In this document: positions 10,223 through 21,484 of the stretch, piece by piece
Numbering within the stretch: the stretch's first letter is position 1
How the letters are laid out: the number at the start of each line of letters is the position of its first letter
Source: Ophiosphaerella korrae
Lineage: Eukaryota > Ascomycota > Dothideomycetes > Pleosporales > Phaeosphaeriaceae
DNA length: 64,000 nt
Direction of reading: 5' to 3'
Assembly: GCA_028456385.1 (NCBI GenBank)
Contig: JALNQF010000063.1
Coordinates: 147,294 to 211,293, forward strand
Notes under the pieces: generated by a model
Seen by the model: the letters and a program-made list of their open reading frames with translations, nothing else
The model's database searches: none
What the model was told of the DNA's origin: nothing
Program-made: the position numbers and the translations under genes

Positions 10223-13200
10223 TTATCGCCTTTTTACAAGAACTGGCACTGCCTTCCGTGTGACAACCCCAGCGTGATAGATGTACTTATCATCGTCAGC
10301 AATTATACCGTCTGGTGTGAAGTCATAAGCAAGCAACAGGGTCTTGACCATGACACAAATAACCTCTTGCGCAAACCATCTCCCAGGACATGTATGTGGA
10401 CCTCTAAGTCCCCAAGTAATGAATTTCGTGCTGCCGATTTCAGGGCCTGTAGCGATAAATCTGTCAGGTTTGAAGCTTGCAGCATCGGAGCCATACGCCC
10501 AAGCTTGACGGTGACTGTAGTAAGAACTAAGAGTCGCAATCTGGTTTCGTGGTACATGCACACTTAGATCCGATGCTAGGGCTAGCGGTTTTTTTGGCAG
10601 AAATGACACGTGCAGGGCCAGTAATAGGACCGCAGAGACGAATAGATTCGAACATACTGGCCCGTAACTTTGACCAAGCTGTGCCTCTGGAACCATCCGT
10701 TCTAAGTGTGTTCAAGTCTTCAATCCTAGCACCTTTGAGAGAATCCTTGATTTCGGAGGCAAGGCCTGGCGTGTTTACTATGTCCAGTAGAGTAGAGAGA
10801 ACTGTGATTTGTAGATTCCTGAGGCCAATCCATACTGTTAGCGTGACCAGATCCGCTGCCTGATAGTCGTCGTCGACAACATCGAGAATAAAAGACATGA
10901 AATCTATTGTTCCTTTGGTAGCTTTTCTGTTGTTTTCTGATCTTCGTCGTTTGATGATTGGCACGAAAATTTTCCGAAACTTCCTGTATGTCCAACTTAT
11001 TGGGATGTTGGTCAAGAAGCGTAGGAATGGAAACATCAAGCCAAAACCCATTACCTGGTCGACTGTTGCATTAAATGCCAGAAACATTTGTACAAGTTCG
11101 GGATGATCGTCGGCTTCGTCACCGATTATGCAGCGTAAATGGACTTTTGTGATAAAACTGTCCATGTAGCCAGCTAGAGTTGTATGGCGCTCAGATTCCT
11201 GGTTTGCTGGTACGAGGGGGTTATCCTGTAGAACGCGTGACGCTGCTATCTCAATGGTTTTCCCAAAACGCTGTACTGTATCGGGATCCCCAAGATGTGT
11301 GCGAATCAGATTCGTGTGCTGCTAAGTGGTTAGCCATGGTACTTGAGCATGGGAAAGTGTTTCTCACGATGTTAGAATCGAAATTAGATTTCCGTAGTAT
11401 GATAGGCATGTTGATAGCTCGGAAGAATTGGTTCAAATTGAACTTCATTTCATAATTATTGTCGTCGAGCATCATCTGGAGGTCCTCTGGTCTGCTCAGG
11501 ACATAATGTGTGAACGAAGCGAGATGTATGCCGAATGCCTGAGAAGGGCCTCGTGCCAATTCTTTGAATCCCCTTAGCAACAAAGCTTTCGGATCATTCT
11601 GAAAGCCTAATGCATATCCTATGATTGGCCAGCCATACAAGCTTCGCGGATATCCTTGTACTTTATGCTTGAGCCACCGGGCAAGCAGGATACTCACAAC
11701 TAAAGCAAGCATAGTAAAAATGATCTCTGTGCGATGGATTCGTAGTAGAGCGAGAAATACCTTAACAGCGGTCGAGCTAACCACGGACACATCTACGCCA
11801 GCTTTCGGAAGGGAGCAAAGTATAGGATTGGTTTCGGGGTCCATTGGAAATAACGGATTCTTTTGCAGACACTTTATTTCTGTATTCTCCGTTACAATTC
11901 TCCACAAGAGATTTTGGCCATGGGCCTGGAAGTCAAGTTCTGTCATCCAAAATGGATCATAGAAGCGAAAGTTGGGAAAGCCGGGCTTTGGCATAGGTTT
12001 CCACAGAAGGTCCTCGAGTGCATTAGAAGGGTGGCAGTCCCATGGTTGATCGACTAGCAGACATCTCATGGCAGCAAAACCAATGGAAAATCTGTCAGAG
12101 TTGCCCATACTGATCAGACTAAACAGGCTGATTATTAGGGAGGAAGTCGGGATGGTAGCATGAGGAAAAGACGTCTCGTCAAGCTGGCATCCAACAACAA
12201 GATCGACATCATCGGGAGCCTTATAAAGCCTTTTCAGATCTGCGACAATCTTCGGGTCTGAAGAGAAGTCTTCGAAGGTTTCTCGTATATGTACCAATAC
12301 TTTTGGTTCTGACAGATTGAATTAGCTGTATACGAATCTAGGTTCAACCGAGGCATCCTCACTGGCATCATTATATGCTTGAAAGTATTTGTTGAATGTA
12401 GGTAATCCCTGCTCTCGTTCATGGACAATGCTCGCAACGACTATATCGAATGGCTTTCCCCGGTACTTTCCGGCGGATCTGAACGATTCATCGACTCCAC
12501 TCTTGAAGTTAGGAATAGTGATCGACGCCGCACCCCGAAGAACATTCTCAAGGCCGGCGTCGAGGAATCCTATAGAGTTAAAGCCTGTAGCAAATAGATC
12601 CTAGTCCCAGATAGTCTCATTCAAGGCGTCTTTAATGGGAAAACTCTTGATGATAAATTCATGAAAACGATACACTACTGCCATTTCCGCGCTGACTACA
12701 GTCGGCTTGCCGCCCTTGGTTGCTATCGGCCATGGGTACGTGTTTGCGGGATTAATCTCAAGCCAATTCTTTCCAGACATTTCTCGATATAGAGGGAAGC
12801 CGTCGTCTCTGGGCCAGCCCATGTTCTTGAAGTACGCCATCTGGTAAGCATTTCCAGTGAGTGAGAACTTAGCTGATAGCAAGATGCGAGTGGTCTGGTA
12901 GAGGTCTTCGTCACCAAAGTCAGGTCGCTGCTTTGCAAGAATGCCGCACAGTCGATTATGCTCTCGCAGTAGCAGCGTATGGACTGCCAACATAAGCCAA
13001 TCTTCGTTCGTTCTGGCATCACCTCCAGCGAAAAGAGTCGCTGGATCGACACCGGGCTTGGTTCGGGTTGGTACATTCATAGTGTTGAAAGGAAGATATG
13101 AGCTAATGTACTTTGCACCACGAACCACTTGCTCTTGTGTAAGTAACTTGCCACCCACATGAGAGCGTAGCTTCTGAGCAACCTCAGGTGTACTTCCGTA

Positions 13201-14115
13201 CAGAGCGGACACATCGAGCCAAGTAGTCGCCCTATTGACATTTTCCCGAGGATTCTTTTCAGACGTTCCTGTTCCAGGCGAAGGTTCAGTACGCGCCACT
13301 CTCAGCAATGTATCTTTGTCGAAATAACTCTCATCCTCTGGCATGGGTACATCGATAAACTCAGTCTCAGAATCCTGAGACCAACTAATGCCATGCATGA
13401 TAAACTCAACAAGGCCAAGTAGTAGAGGTGTATGCTCGTAGTAGAGCTCTTTCTTGCGCTTGAAGAAGGCATTGCTGACAGCGCGAGGGTTCGGCCCTTC
13501 ACGAGGAGTAGAGATACCATCCGCGTAGTAGTGTTGTCCATAGTCTCTGGACTTTGGCATGCCATACTCGCCTTCACGCACTTCTCCAGCTTTGAGCCAA
13601 TTGCACGAGCCGTCATACATGCGATACCACCTGGGAAGGGCTTAGCGTGTGCGTTTTCATAGTATCAAATTTGTGGCTTACCATTTTGTGCGGTCTGATA
13701 GGCACCCCGGATCAAGTGGAAATGGGAGATGTTTGAACAAAATCTCTGCTTGCTTACTAGGCCTTGAGGATGGTAGATGTGGACCGAACGTGCTGCCGTT
13801 GTCTAGATTCGGCTCCGGAGGATTTACCAGGTCCGCCAAGTCTGTGAAATATGAGTGTTTTGGTATTGAGTTGTTGATGAATAAAGGAGCAAGATGAATT
13901 TCATCATTGTTTGCATCAACCTTGTGCAACCAGTCAACGAAGTCATTCGACGGAAGGGTGTCATATTCGGGACGAGTTTTCACGGCATGCTAGGTGCCAC
14001 TCTCTGACGAAGCACCGTAGTATCGATTATATGGCCATTGGGCAGCCTCACAGCTGGGTAGTATAGCAAGACTATGGAAAATCAATGCAAAAAATAGTTT
14101 CGTGTACGGTCTCAT
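10223..14115 (-). pseudogene. Alpha-dioxygenase-like haem peroxidase / cytochrome P450 fusion, disrupted
   Basis: Four exons (14115-13682, 13630-12363, 12308-11368, 11321-10223) join in phase and would encode ~1246 aa if three lesions were absent. Order of parts: signal peptide (MRPYTKLFFALIFHS, then CEA), animal-type haem peroxidase, a membrane segment (IIFTMLALVVSILLARWLKH), then a P450. Peroxidase signs are LVEFIMHGISW (distal His region, alpha-DOX-like), WLDVSALYGS, LAVHTLLLREHNRLC and proximal-His VYRFHEFI. P450 signs are the Pro-rich hinge GYPRSLYGWPIIGYALGF, SFKPDRFI and the haem-Cys loop WGLRGPHTCPGRW, which has one more residue than the usual FxxGxxxCxG. Lesions: TAG at 13990-13992, TAG at 12601-12603, and a frame change at a run of seven A (10589-10595). 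Fungal Ppo/linoleate diol synthases pair the same two enzymes but are not, to my knowledge, secretory. Substrate is unknown; a fatty acid is an inference. Confidence 0.8.
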
Positions 14116-14756
14116 AATTATGGCTATATTTGTGATCGGTGTTTGACCTATAGAACTGGATTATATGAGGATGAATTGCGAGCGACGAAGGGGCCAAGTT
14201 CGCGCATGAACGATTCATAATAACAGAATAGATTCCGGCACGTTAGATTCAGGTCTAGCTGAGATTCTTTCTCTTTTTTGCTTCCTTGCCTCCTTTGCCT
14301 TTTTTCTGGTGGCTGCCTGAGCCAACAGGCTGTTCAAAATGACGCGTCACAAACTAGGAATATTTTCGCAGAACCAATAGTCCTCTCTAGACTCAAGAGT
14401 ATATCCACATGCAACCTTGGCCAGACAACCAGGGGCCTGGGTCTGGGTTCGAAAAGCAAACAATATGACCAAGTAGATGCATGCGAGCTTGCTAATTGAT
14501 TTAATTTCATTGGTCAGCCTTGCCAGCGAAATGGAAATCGTGGCGGGTTTGGCACCAATAGCTAACCAGCTTGTCAGTGTTGACCGCAATCAATCTCAGC
14601 GCGTAAGATTTTACCTGTAAGCAGATCCTAGGTCGGCTAATCTGAGAGTGAAAGTTATCACAGGATTTCGATTACCTCTGCTAGAAGCTAGTGCCCTTTC
14701 AGTTTTATCGTCTTGTCTTTGTTGGACTGATCATAAAGAGAGTAATCACTATATTC
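14116..14756. other. Intergenic region
   Basis: About 640 bp between the start of the peroxidase-P450 gene and the stop of the upstream membrane-protein pseudogene. No gene or structured repeat was recognised; it would contain the former promoter of the fusion gene. Confidence 0.45.
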
Positions 14757-15785
14757 CTATTTGCGCTCATGTAGGATCCAGCTAATAGATAATCCTGCGC
14801 CTGGTCCGAGTAGAATAGAGATCCCGACATTCAACAGGGCTGTTTGGAAGCCTTGACTAACACACATCCAGTATAAAACAGTAATTCCGATTGAGATGAA
14901 ATCCAGTTGTATGAAGCGCAGCGCAGCCCAGGTGACGTCAGAGCGATCATCTGGTCTTGCAAACAGCTCGAATAAAAGCGCGAAATGCGCCACCACAGAG
15001 CTGACTATCGGAACGGCGTATAGCCAAAGAATGGTGGCGTACTCGGACTCTGGATGTAGTGAGCTTGGTTGTGTCTGGTAGCGCCTGACATTGTTGATGG
15101 CTTTGTGGCCGCGTTGTACGAGCTGACCAAGTAGCGACACATAGACTGGGAAGAACAACCAGATTCCAATGCTGACTGCATTCGGGCGCATGACCATATA
15201 GACGCAAGGTAGGACATATCCGATAGCCACTCCGATTGGGATGCCGCGGACCTTGTCAACAGCCACGCAACCATCAAGAGGTTCTTGATGACCGAGGAGC
15301 GGTTGCTCAGCTGAGTTGACGGACCTCTCACGTTGCGACTCGCTACTGCGTTTCGAGTGATGAAGGAACGAAGGCACAATCAGCAACTACCATACAAGTG
15401 CGCCACCAGCTAGATTGAATACCAACCAAGGCACCGTCGGATTCGAGATAATCCAGCTACGTGAATTTCGCCGGCGTGCAGCCTCGATGGAGCTCACTGT
15501 CAACAAGCAGCCGACATAAGCTAGGATCTCGCCCATGATTGCAGTAGATCGTCTCGCATCCAGGGCAGCATGGAAAAAGGAGATCAGATAACAAAATGGT
15601 ATGCCAATCACTGGGATGGATGCTAGCGCATCGGACCCAACGATGCACTTCGAAAAGACCGGATCAAGTCGATCATCGGAGGACAGAAATATCACATATG
15701 CTGAGCCAGCCGCAAGAAAGAGGAGTGGTGTGAAAAGCCATGGGAGGCTAAGGCGCTGAGTGTAGGAGAGCGTTTGGCGTTCCAT
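14757..15785 (-). pseudogene. Polytopic membrane protein (possibly AscI-like membrane cyclase family), one in-frame TAG
   Basis: A single frame of 343 codons is interrupted only by TAG at 15387-15389; the same frame continues on both sides with no shift, giving ~341 residues. There are about eight hydrophobic segments, with polar loops around residues 137-170. Recognisable stretches are IPIGVAIGYVLPC, WLFFPVYVSLL, LRFIQLDFISIGITVLYW and a last helix with LLGPGAGLSISW followed by HERK. This layout resembles the membrane proteins found beside fungal polyketide/terpenoid clusters, one of which (AscI) is a terpene cyclase; that link is from memory and weak. The flanking bases read TGG TAG TTG. 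CAG-to-TAG or TGG-to-TAG would both be single transitions. It sits next to the broken peroxidase-P450 gene on the same strand, so the two may have formed one pathway and died together. Confidence 0.6.
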
Positions 15786-16317
15786 GAAGTTTGGAATGCA
15801 CGCAGGTTTAAAAGAGTAGTACTGTGTGTTATTACTGTTGTTGTTCTTGGCTCATCTCAGCTCAGGTGAAGGTGCTGTTGCCTTGGCATCCAGCTCATGC
15901 CTCTAGGACGCTGTTGCCAACCAACATTTACCTAGGGTCTAGCACTAAATTTAGGCTAGCTCAATAGCGTTGAGTGCCAAAGTTAGCACATGTCGCACTA
16001 GAGCAAGGTGTACTTTGACGTCTTCCATCCATTATTGGATCAGCTCTACAAATCCTTAGTCTATGAGACAGTATAACGGTCCAACCAATTTACGGATGTC
16101 GATAATATTGCAACCCTTCACCGCACTAAAGGAACAAATTCCATGGATTTTATCATTGCTGATTGTTAACATAGTGAATTATCTTTCTCTGATGTTATCT
16201 CTCCAGCCAGGCTATAGTAAGTACAGAATAACATATATTTTAAGTCAGCCCATCTACAGCAGCTGGTTAACCTATTTCTATTGGACACAGAGGGGGGGCG
16301 AATTCGCGAAGATCTAC
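15786..16317. other. Intergenic region
   Basis: Roughly 530 bp. A plus-strand frame starting at 16063 has a hydrophobic stretch but no recognised motif. It may be part of the same decayed gene as the kelch remnant that follows; I cannot show this. Confidence 0.35.
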
Positions 16318-16661
16318 AACCAGGTTGAATATCTGTGGGGACTAGTAATCAATATAACTGGATGTGAGACTATGACAATGTACTTATACAGTGGTACCCC
16401 AAACCTAAAAGGGAAACATATGAAAATGGTAAAGCTTGGACATCCTGCGATGTTGTCTACGGGTCGCAGATGATTATTATGGGTGGATACTACACCAACA
16501 TCACGCAACTAGCATGTGATATTCCTATTATTCGAGGGCAACATGACCCTCCACTTGGACAAGAAATAGTTGAACAAAGGGCAATGTGGCTTCGCCTTAT
16601 GCCCAACGTCACGAAATATCGAGTGCCCCAGAATATTTCAGACTTAATCAGCGGCGAGTAA
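16318..16661 (+). pseudogene. C-terminal remnant of a secreted kelch-repeat (galactose-oxidase-like) protein
   Basis: The frame over 16440-16661 reads SCDVVYGSQMIIMGGYYTN, then a Cys-containing loop, then AMWLRLMPNVTKYRVP and NISDLISGE with a stop. From memory this is the typical end of fungal kelch-repeat surface proteins (GSQM(I/L)xxGG, a Cys pair, WxxFxPNxTxYxVP, then IxxxIGG). Just upstream, in a different frame, TMTMYLYSGTPN looks like a previous kelch strand, so at least one frameshift separates them. No start, signal peptide or full blade set was found. Interpretation as a decayed fragment is more likely than a short gene. Confidence 0.45.
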
Positions 16662-17767
16662 ATGCTCATTTTAATTGTTTCATTGTATTTATATTGTCAC
16701 TTTATGAGGCACAGAGGGCCATGCAACTAGAATAGCACCAACTGCTGGCTGGGCTATAAGCGCCCTATCTGTCTACTTCAAAACAAGTTTTTCTGCAGCA
16801 TCTAGGTTAGCAACTAGGTCCATTCCCATAACCGTGTCTCCAACCAGTTCAGCATCTGTATCCCCTCCTAAGAAATCAAATGTGAGTGTCGGCTAGTAGC
16901 ATTAGTAGACAATGCATACTAGGCTGACCAGGAGCGAGTGTGCTGCGATCAAGTTGCTTGAATTCTCATTGCGCAACGACCGCAGCATATACATTATCCA
17001 AGCTTCATTTTCGAACGTTGGTAGCCCTTTTTTGTTTGGTGTGATGTCCTTTCGAGCTACTTTGACCCTGTGGGAATTAACTGCAGCTTCCTCCTGTGAG
17101 CCAGAGAGCAAGCCTCTGAAGTCGCAACAAATTCTCTTGCGAGTCCGTGGTGAGAGCCAGAGGTCGTCACTCTGTAAACTTGGCCAAAACCTCCCTTGTT
17201 AGTGTTCTACTTTCTAGTCGTTTATACGGTCGATCTGCTCAGGTTAGAATCAGGAATGAAATATCTCGAAGCGTTGTTCTTGACCCTCGATTTATCTAGA
17301 TCTTGATCCAATAATTATAGGTCGAGTTCTGTCATCGCAAGGCTCGAATTAGAAGAGTATTGGCTACAAGCTAAAGAATAAAGCAGAACCAGTAGGTTTT
17401 ATTCACCATAGTATTAATGCTAGTACCCAACTCTCATCGTTTCATGAATCACAACGGGTCTTGCAGTAGGCAAGACAGCCCGCAAATGAGAACCCCCCTT
17501 CCGTGCGACAACCAAGATAGGCACCGAGGGCTTGGCGATAGATACCTCCAAAACATACCAACCATATCAAAGCAAAGACCTATTATTTCCAAATATCCAA
17601 TATGTACATCAAATTTTCTTCGCAGGCACGCTCACGCCTATCATACAACAGGCCAAACCACCAGTGAATGTCCACGAACCAACCAACAAGCATCGCCAAA
17701 AAAAAGAGCTCCATTCCCTATGCAACCAACCCATTTTAAATCATGACCCATCGCGATCGTAAACCAC
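16662..17767. other. Intergenic region
   Basis: About 1.1 kb between the kelch remnant and the stop of the DUF8004-type gene. A minus-strand frame at 16902-17111 (69 codons) has no recognisable motif. The right 350 bp are CA-rich on the plus strand and should be the 3' UTR of the next gene. Confidence 0.45.
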
Positions 17768-20441
17768 TCATTTCTTCTTCTTCTTCTTATCCTTCGTGAC
17801 CGGCGCCGCGCTCGTCCCCAAAATCGCATCAAACGTCTTGTTCGGATCGCTACTAGACGACGGTCTCAACTGGGGCGAATTCGCCGTCGGCGGCGCAACA
17901 CCCGGCGGCAAAGGCAAAGCCTCCAGGCCCAAACTCATGACACTCTCACGCCTACGATCAAGGCTACTTGAGCGCGACCGGTTGCCAATGAACGAAGGGC
18001 CAAGGAGGCCTGGTGGCGGGGGAAGGGGCTCGGCATTGACGCTGAGCTCTTGCATGGCGGCGTTAAGCAGCGTATCGTTTTCGGTCCATTGCTGAGCTTT
18101 CTTCCAGCAGTGCGAGCGCCGGAAGACGCCCTCTACCCCGTTTTCGACAATGTCGGTTGGCAGGCTGACGACTTGGGCGCCGCCACCGACGCCGAACCAA
18201 GTGCGGGCACGCGTCGTGTCTTCACGACCCCAAGGGACGCCGCTGCGGGGGACTTGGCAGAGGAAATATTCTACGCCCTCGGTGAAGCGGACGCCGGGGG
18301 CATCGACAACTAACATTGGGAGTGATTGGAGGACAGCATACGCGAACAGCCACTGGCCGGTGCGCATGTCCCAGAGATCGTCCATGTTTGCGCCCGAAGC
18401 CTGCTTGAATTCAAAGTGCCGGAAGGCATCTAAGAAGGGGGTTTGTTGCTCAGCATCAATATTGTGTGATTGCTTTAGGAGTTTGATGACTTCGTCCTTG
18501 TGTATTTTCTTCCCGCGTGCTTTAGCGTCCTTTTTGGCGTCCCCGGTCTGTGTCTGGCTGGATATGGGGTAGAGGGGTAGATCAAAGGGCACAGGCGGTT
18601 GCACAGGTGGTGTGCTTCGATCATACTCGCTGAGAACTTTTCGTAGTGCGCGACGTACGATGGACGCGATGTCTGTACCTTCATCTTCGGCCAGGAAACC
18701 ATCGGCGGTACGATTCGTCAGGTTGGTTCTATCTACCAAAAGGTCGTAAAGGCTCGACATGTCGCGGTATATGTCGAGACATACCAGCCGGTTGAGACCG
18801 CTGATTGTTAGATTATTCTTCTTCGACTTTGCTTTCGGTAGCCATGATCCATATTTGACTTTATAATAGTCGATGACAAAAGTCCGGGTAGTGTTGAAAG
18901 CAGATCTCCATTTCTTGAAGTTGATGATCTTTCCTTCTGATGCCATAGCACTGTTCATGATACCGGAGAAGATGGCAGGGAACTCAAAGTCTCTCAGTTT
19001 TGAGTTGAGTGTTGACTCTCGATTGTCCAAGTCCATGGCTGCTCGGGCAAGTCTCGTGGTGGTCTTGGGGCTGATCATAGTGAACTTGGGTGACTGTAAT
19101 TCTTTAATGTGCTCGAACTTGCCAGTGGCATGCACGAACCCTTCTGTGTAGAGAGAAAGTGAACGTAGTTTCTCGCCAAGTACGATGGCCTCGATGGTCT
19201 TCTCGCAGCTGTTGCGGACGTCCGCCAGGTTCAGCTCTTCCACATAGCAGTCAAAGCTAGATGCAGCGACCTCGCCAAAGTTAGAGCCATCGACATTTGA
19301 GAAAACATAGTCCTGGAGGATATCAGCTATGCGAAGGAAAATGTCAAATATTTCTGAATGCTGCTCAGTAGCAATCAATGATTGCCCAATGAGAAAGGCG
19401 AAAAAGTTGCGGTATGTGACGAGTGTGTTCGTGTCTTTCAAGTTCAACTGTGGTTCTCCGGGAGTGATATGGTCATCAGAGCTCAATTTGATGGGCATGT
19501 ACAGATGTTTCTCGGTATGATCGTCTTCGGTCGCATCGCTCAACGCTCTAGAGCCTTTCGACTCATCCGAACTGCCAAGCTGGCTCTGATCAGGCGAAGT
19601 TGTCCGTGACTGGGCAAAGTATGCATCGTGCGATACACGCCGTGACGGTCGGTCTGATAACTCCTGTGGAGTTGCTGTGCCTTGCTCGCTGTATAGGCTG
19701 CCGTGGACAAGCTCGGTGAGCCATTGCGAGGCTGCATAGACGGAAGAGTCGATGCGAAAGGAGGGGCCCTTGTTGGATGTGCGGGGAAAGAGGTAGACAA
19801 ATGTGTCGCCTACCTCGTCCCAGAGTTCAGGAACCTGCTTGTGTCAGCGCGTGTACCTCGCTTATCTCCGCTTGCTCCCTTCCGGCTGCATGATGACCTA
19901 CCTTCTCGCCATTCAACAACATGGCCAGATTGTACGGCACTTTTCCCTTGTGCCCCACAATCCAAGCGAGCGGACTGTTGTGCGCCTGCGACATGCCCCC
20001 AGTGGCCTCATCGCCCGTCTGGCTGCCACCAAACAGCTTGCTCTTGCGCTTGAATTTCTTCAGGTTGCCATGATCAGCGTTTGGTGTTCCCGGCCGGCTC
20101 CGCGACGGTGACGGATTGCGTGACCCTGAGCCGCCACCTCCAAGAGTGGGTGGAGGCTGTAGAGGCGCGAGGGCTGGGCTGGATTCCTCAAAATCAACCG
20201 GCGAGATGGTGGGGTTGTGGAGGGAGACATGGCGAGGGACAGTCGGCGGTGAGGGAGGAGGGTACTCGGGCGTGAGATGCGTCGCTGAGGAGATGCGGCT
20301 TTTGGCCTTGGTGAGCCGGTTGGTGGATTCAGAGGGTGCTGCAGCTTTGGTCTTGGTTGAGCTGGTATCAGCCGCGTCTGAGGACCCTTTGGAGAAGAGG
20401 CCTGACAGCCGGTTGGTCGACTTCTTCCCGTCACCCAACAT
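17768..20441 (-). CDS. DUF8004-type fungal protein, large, cytoplasmic
   Basis: Two exons, 20441-19902 and 19834-17768, with a 67-bp intron (donor GTAGGT), encode 868 aa. The intron joins LLNGEK to VPELWDEVGDTFVYLFPR, a conserved junction in ascomycete proteins annotated with DUF8004. The N-terminus (1-140) is Ser/Pro-rich and disordered (RNPSPSRSRPGTPN). A conserved mixed region follows from about 165, with LTELVHGSLYSEQG, TYRNFFAFLIGQSL, DIFLRIADILQDYVF, LVCLDIYRDMSSLYDLL and WDMRTGQWLFAYAVLQSLP. The C-terminus is Pro-rich and ends in a run of Lys (KDKKKKKK). No membrane segment or catalytic motif is evident and the function is unknown. An ATG four codons upstream (20453) is in frame; the start MLGDGKKSTNRLSGLF fits family N-termini better. 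Confidence 0.88.
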
Positions 20442-20453
20442 GGTGACGTCCAA

Positions 20454-21484
20454 CAGCTGATCAGCTAGGCAATAAGTACAGGCAAAGGTAGAGTGGCTAA
20501 CGAAGCCGTGGCTAAGTAACAGCTAGGGAGCATATGCATGTATGAACAGTAAAGGGCAAACAAAAATCCGTCCAAAGCCCCAGCGGCAGCGTTAAGCACT
20601 TGTACCAGCAGGACGGTCCAGAAAACTAGCAAGATCTGCGATTCTATATTTGACCTGTATAAGCCTGAGCCGTGGCAGATCCGGGCAATGATGCTTGCCT
20701 GGAACAGAAAGGCGAACCGTGCTAGTGCTTTGAAGTGCGTGACCTGGCCGGCCGCCCATGACCTGAGGGAGAAGATTCACGAGGTTGCCACCCAGAGCCG
20801 ACAGCCTGACCCCATTCGCAGAGATTCGCCCGCATCAGCCTCTTTGGCTTGTCCTGCATGGCAACATACCATAAAGAGACAGCCCCTGGTCCTGCGCCTC
20901 AAAGTTACAGCATGCCTCAAGGCCCACCTGTCCTAGAATTCGGCACGCCGCCGTCCATGGCCCTTTGCGTAAAGAGCACTGTTGACAATATGCTTCAAAG
21001 GCACCTGTTGCTCGCGACCCACGTGGCGCCTTAACCGCAATAGGCCCATGACAACGTACTCCCAATAATCCAAGAGTTTCGGTGCAATGGTGCGATCAGA
21101 GCTGATGAGTGGTGCGAGTGTCAAACAGTGGACAAGCGAGAGATGACGTATCACCCTGGATCCGCGTTTGACAGGGGCCGCCGCTAACAATTGCACCGGC
21201 ACATATTGGTGCGAGTGACTGCTCTATCAACCACTTTGTTCAACCAATCCATGGTTGACTGACATTACCCATTCTGATATAAGCCAACTTTTCTAACAGC
21301 GCTTCTGTGGCTCGGTAGTCTTACCCTCTAGTCTACGCCTTTACACAAGCCACACCCGTAGTCGTAAGCATACGGACCGTCCGCCTGAATCCGTAATCAC
21401 TCGCCCGGAGGCTCCAATATTCGTCCAAGGCGTCCGGAGGCTCAACGTTTCAGAAACGGATAGCTACTTACAGTACCTAGCACC
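20454..21484. other. Divergent promoter region, ~1 kb
   Basis: Lies between the minus-strand DUF8004 gene and the plus-strand aminotransferase gene, so it should contain both promoters. I see no additional gene. Short frames here lack motifs. Confidence 0.5.
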
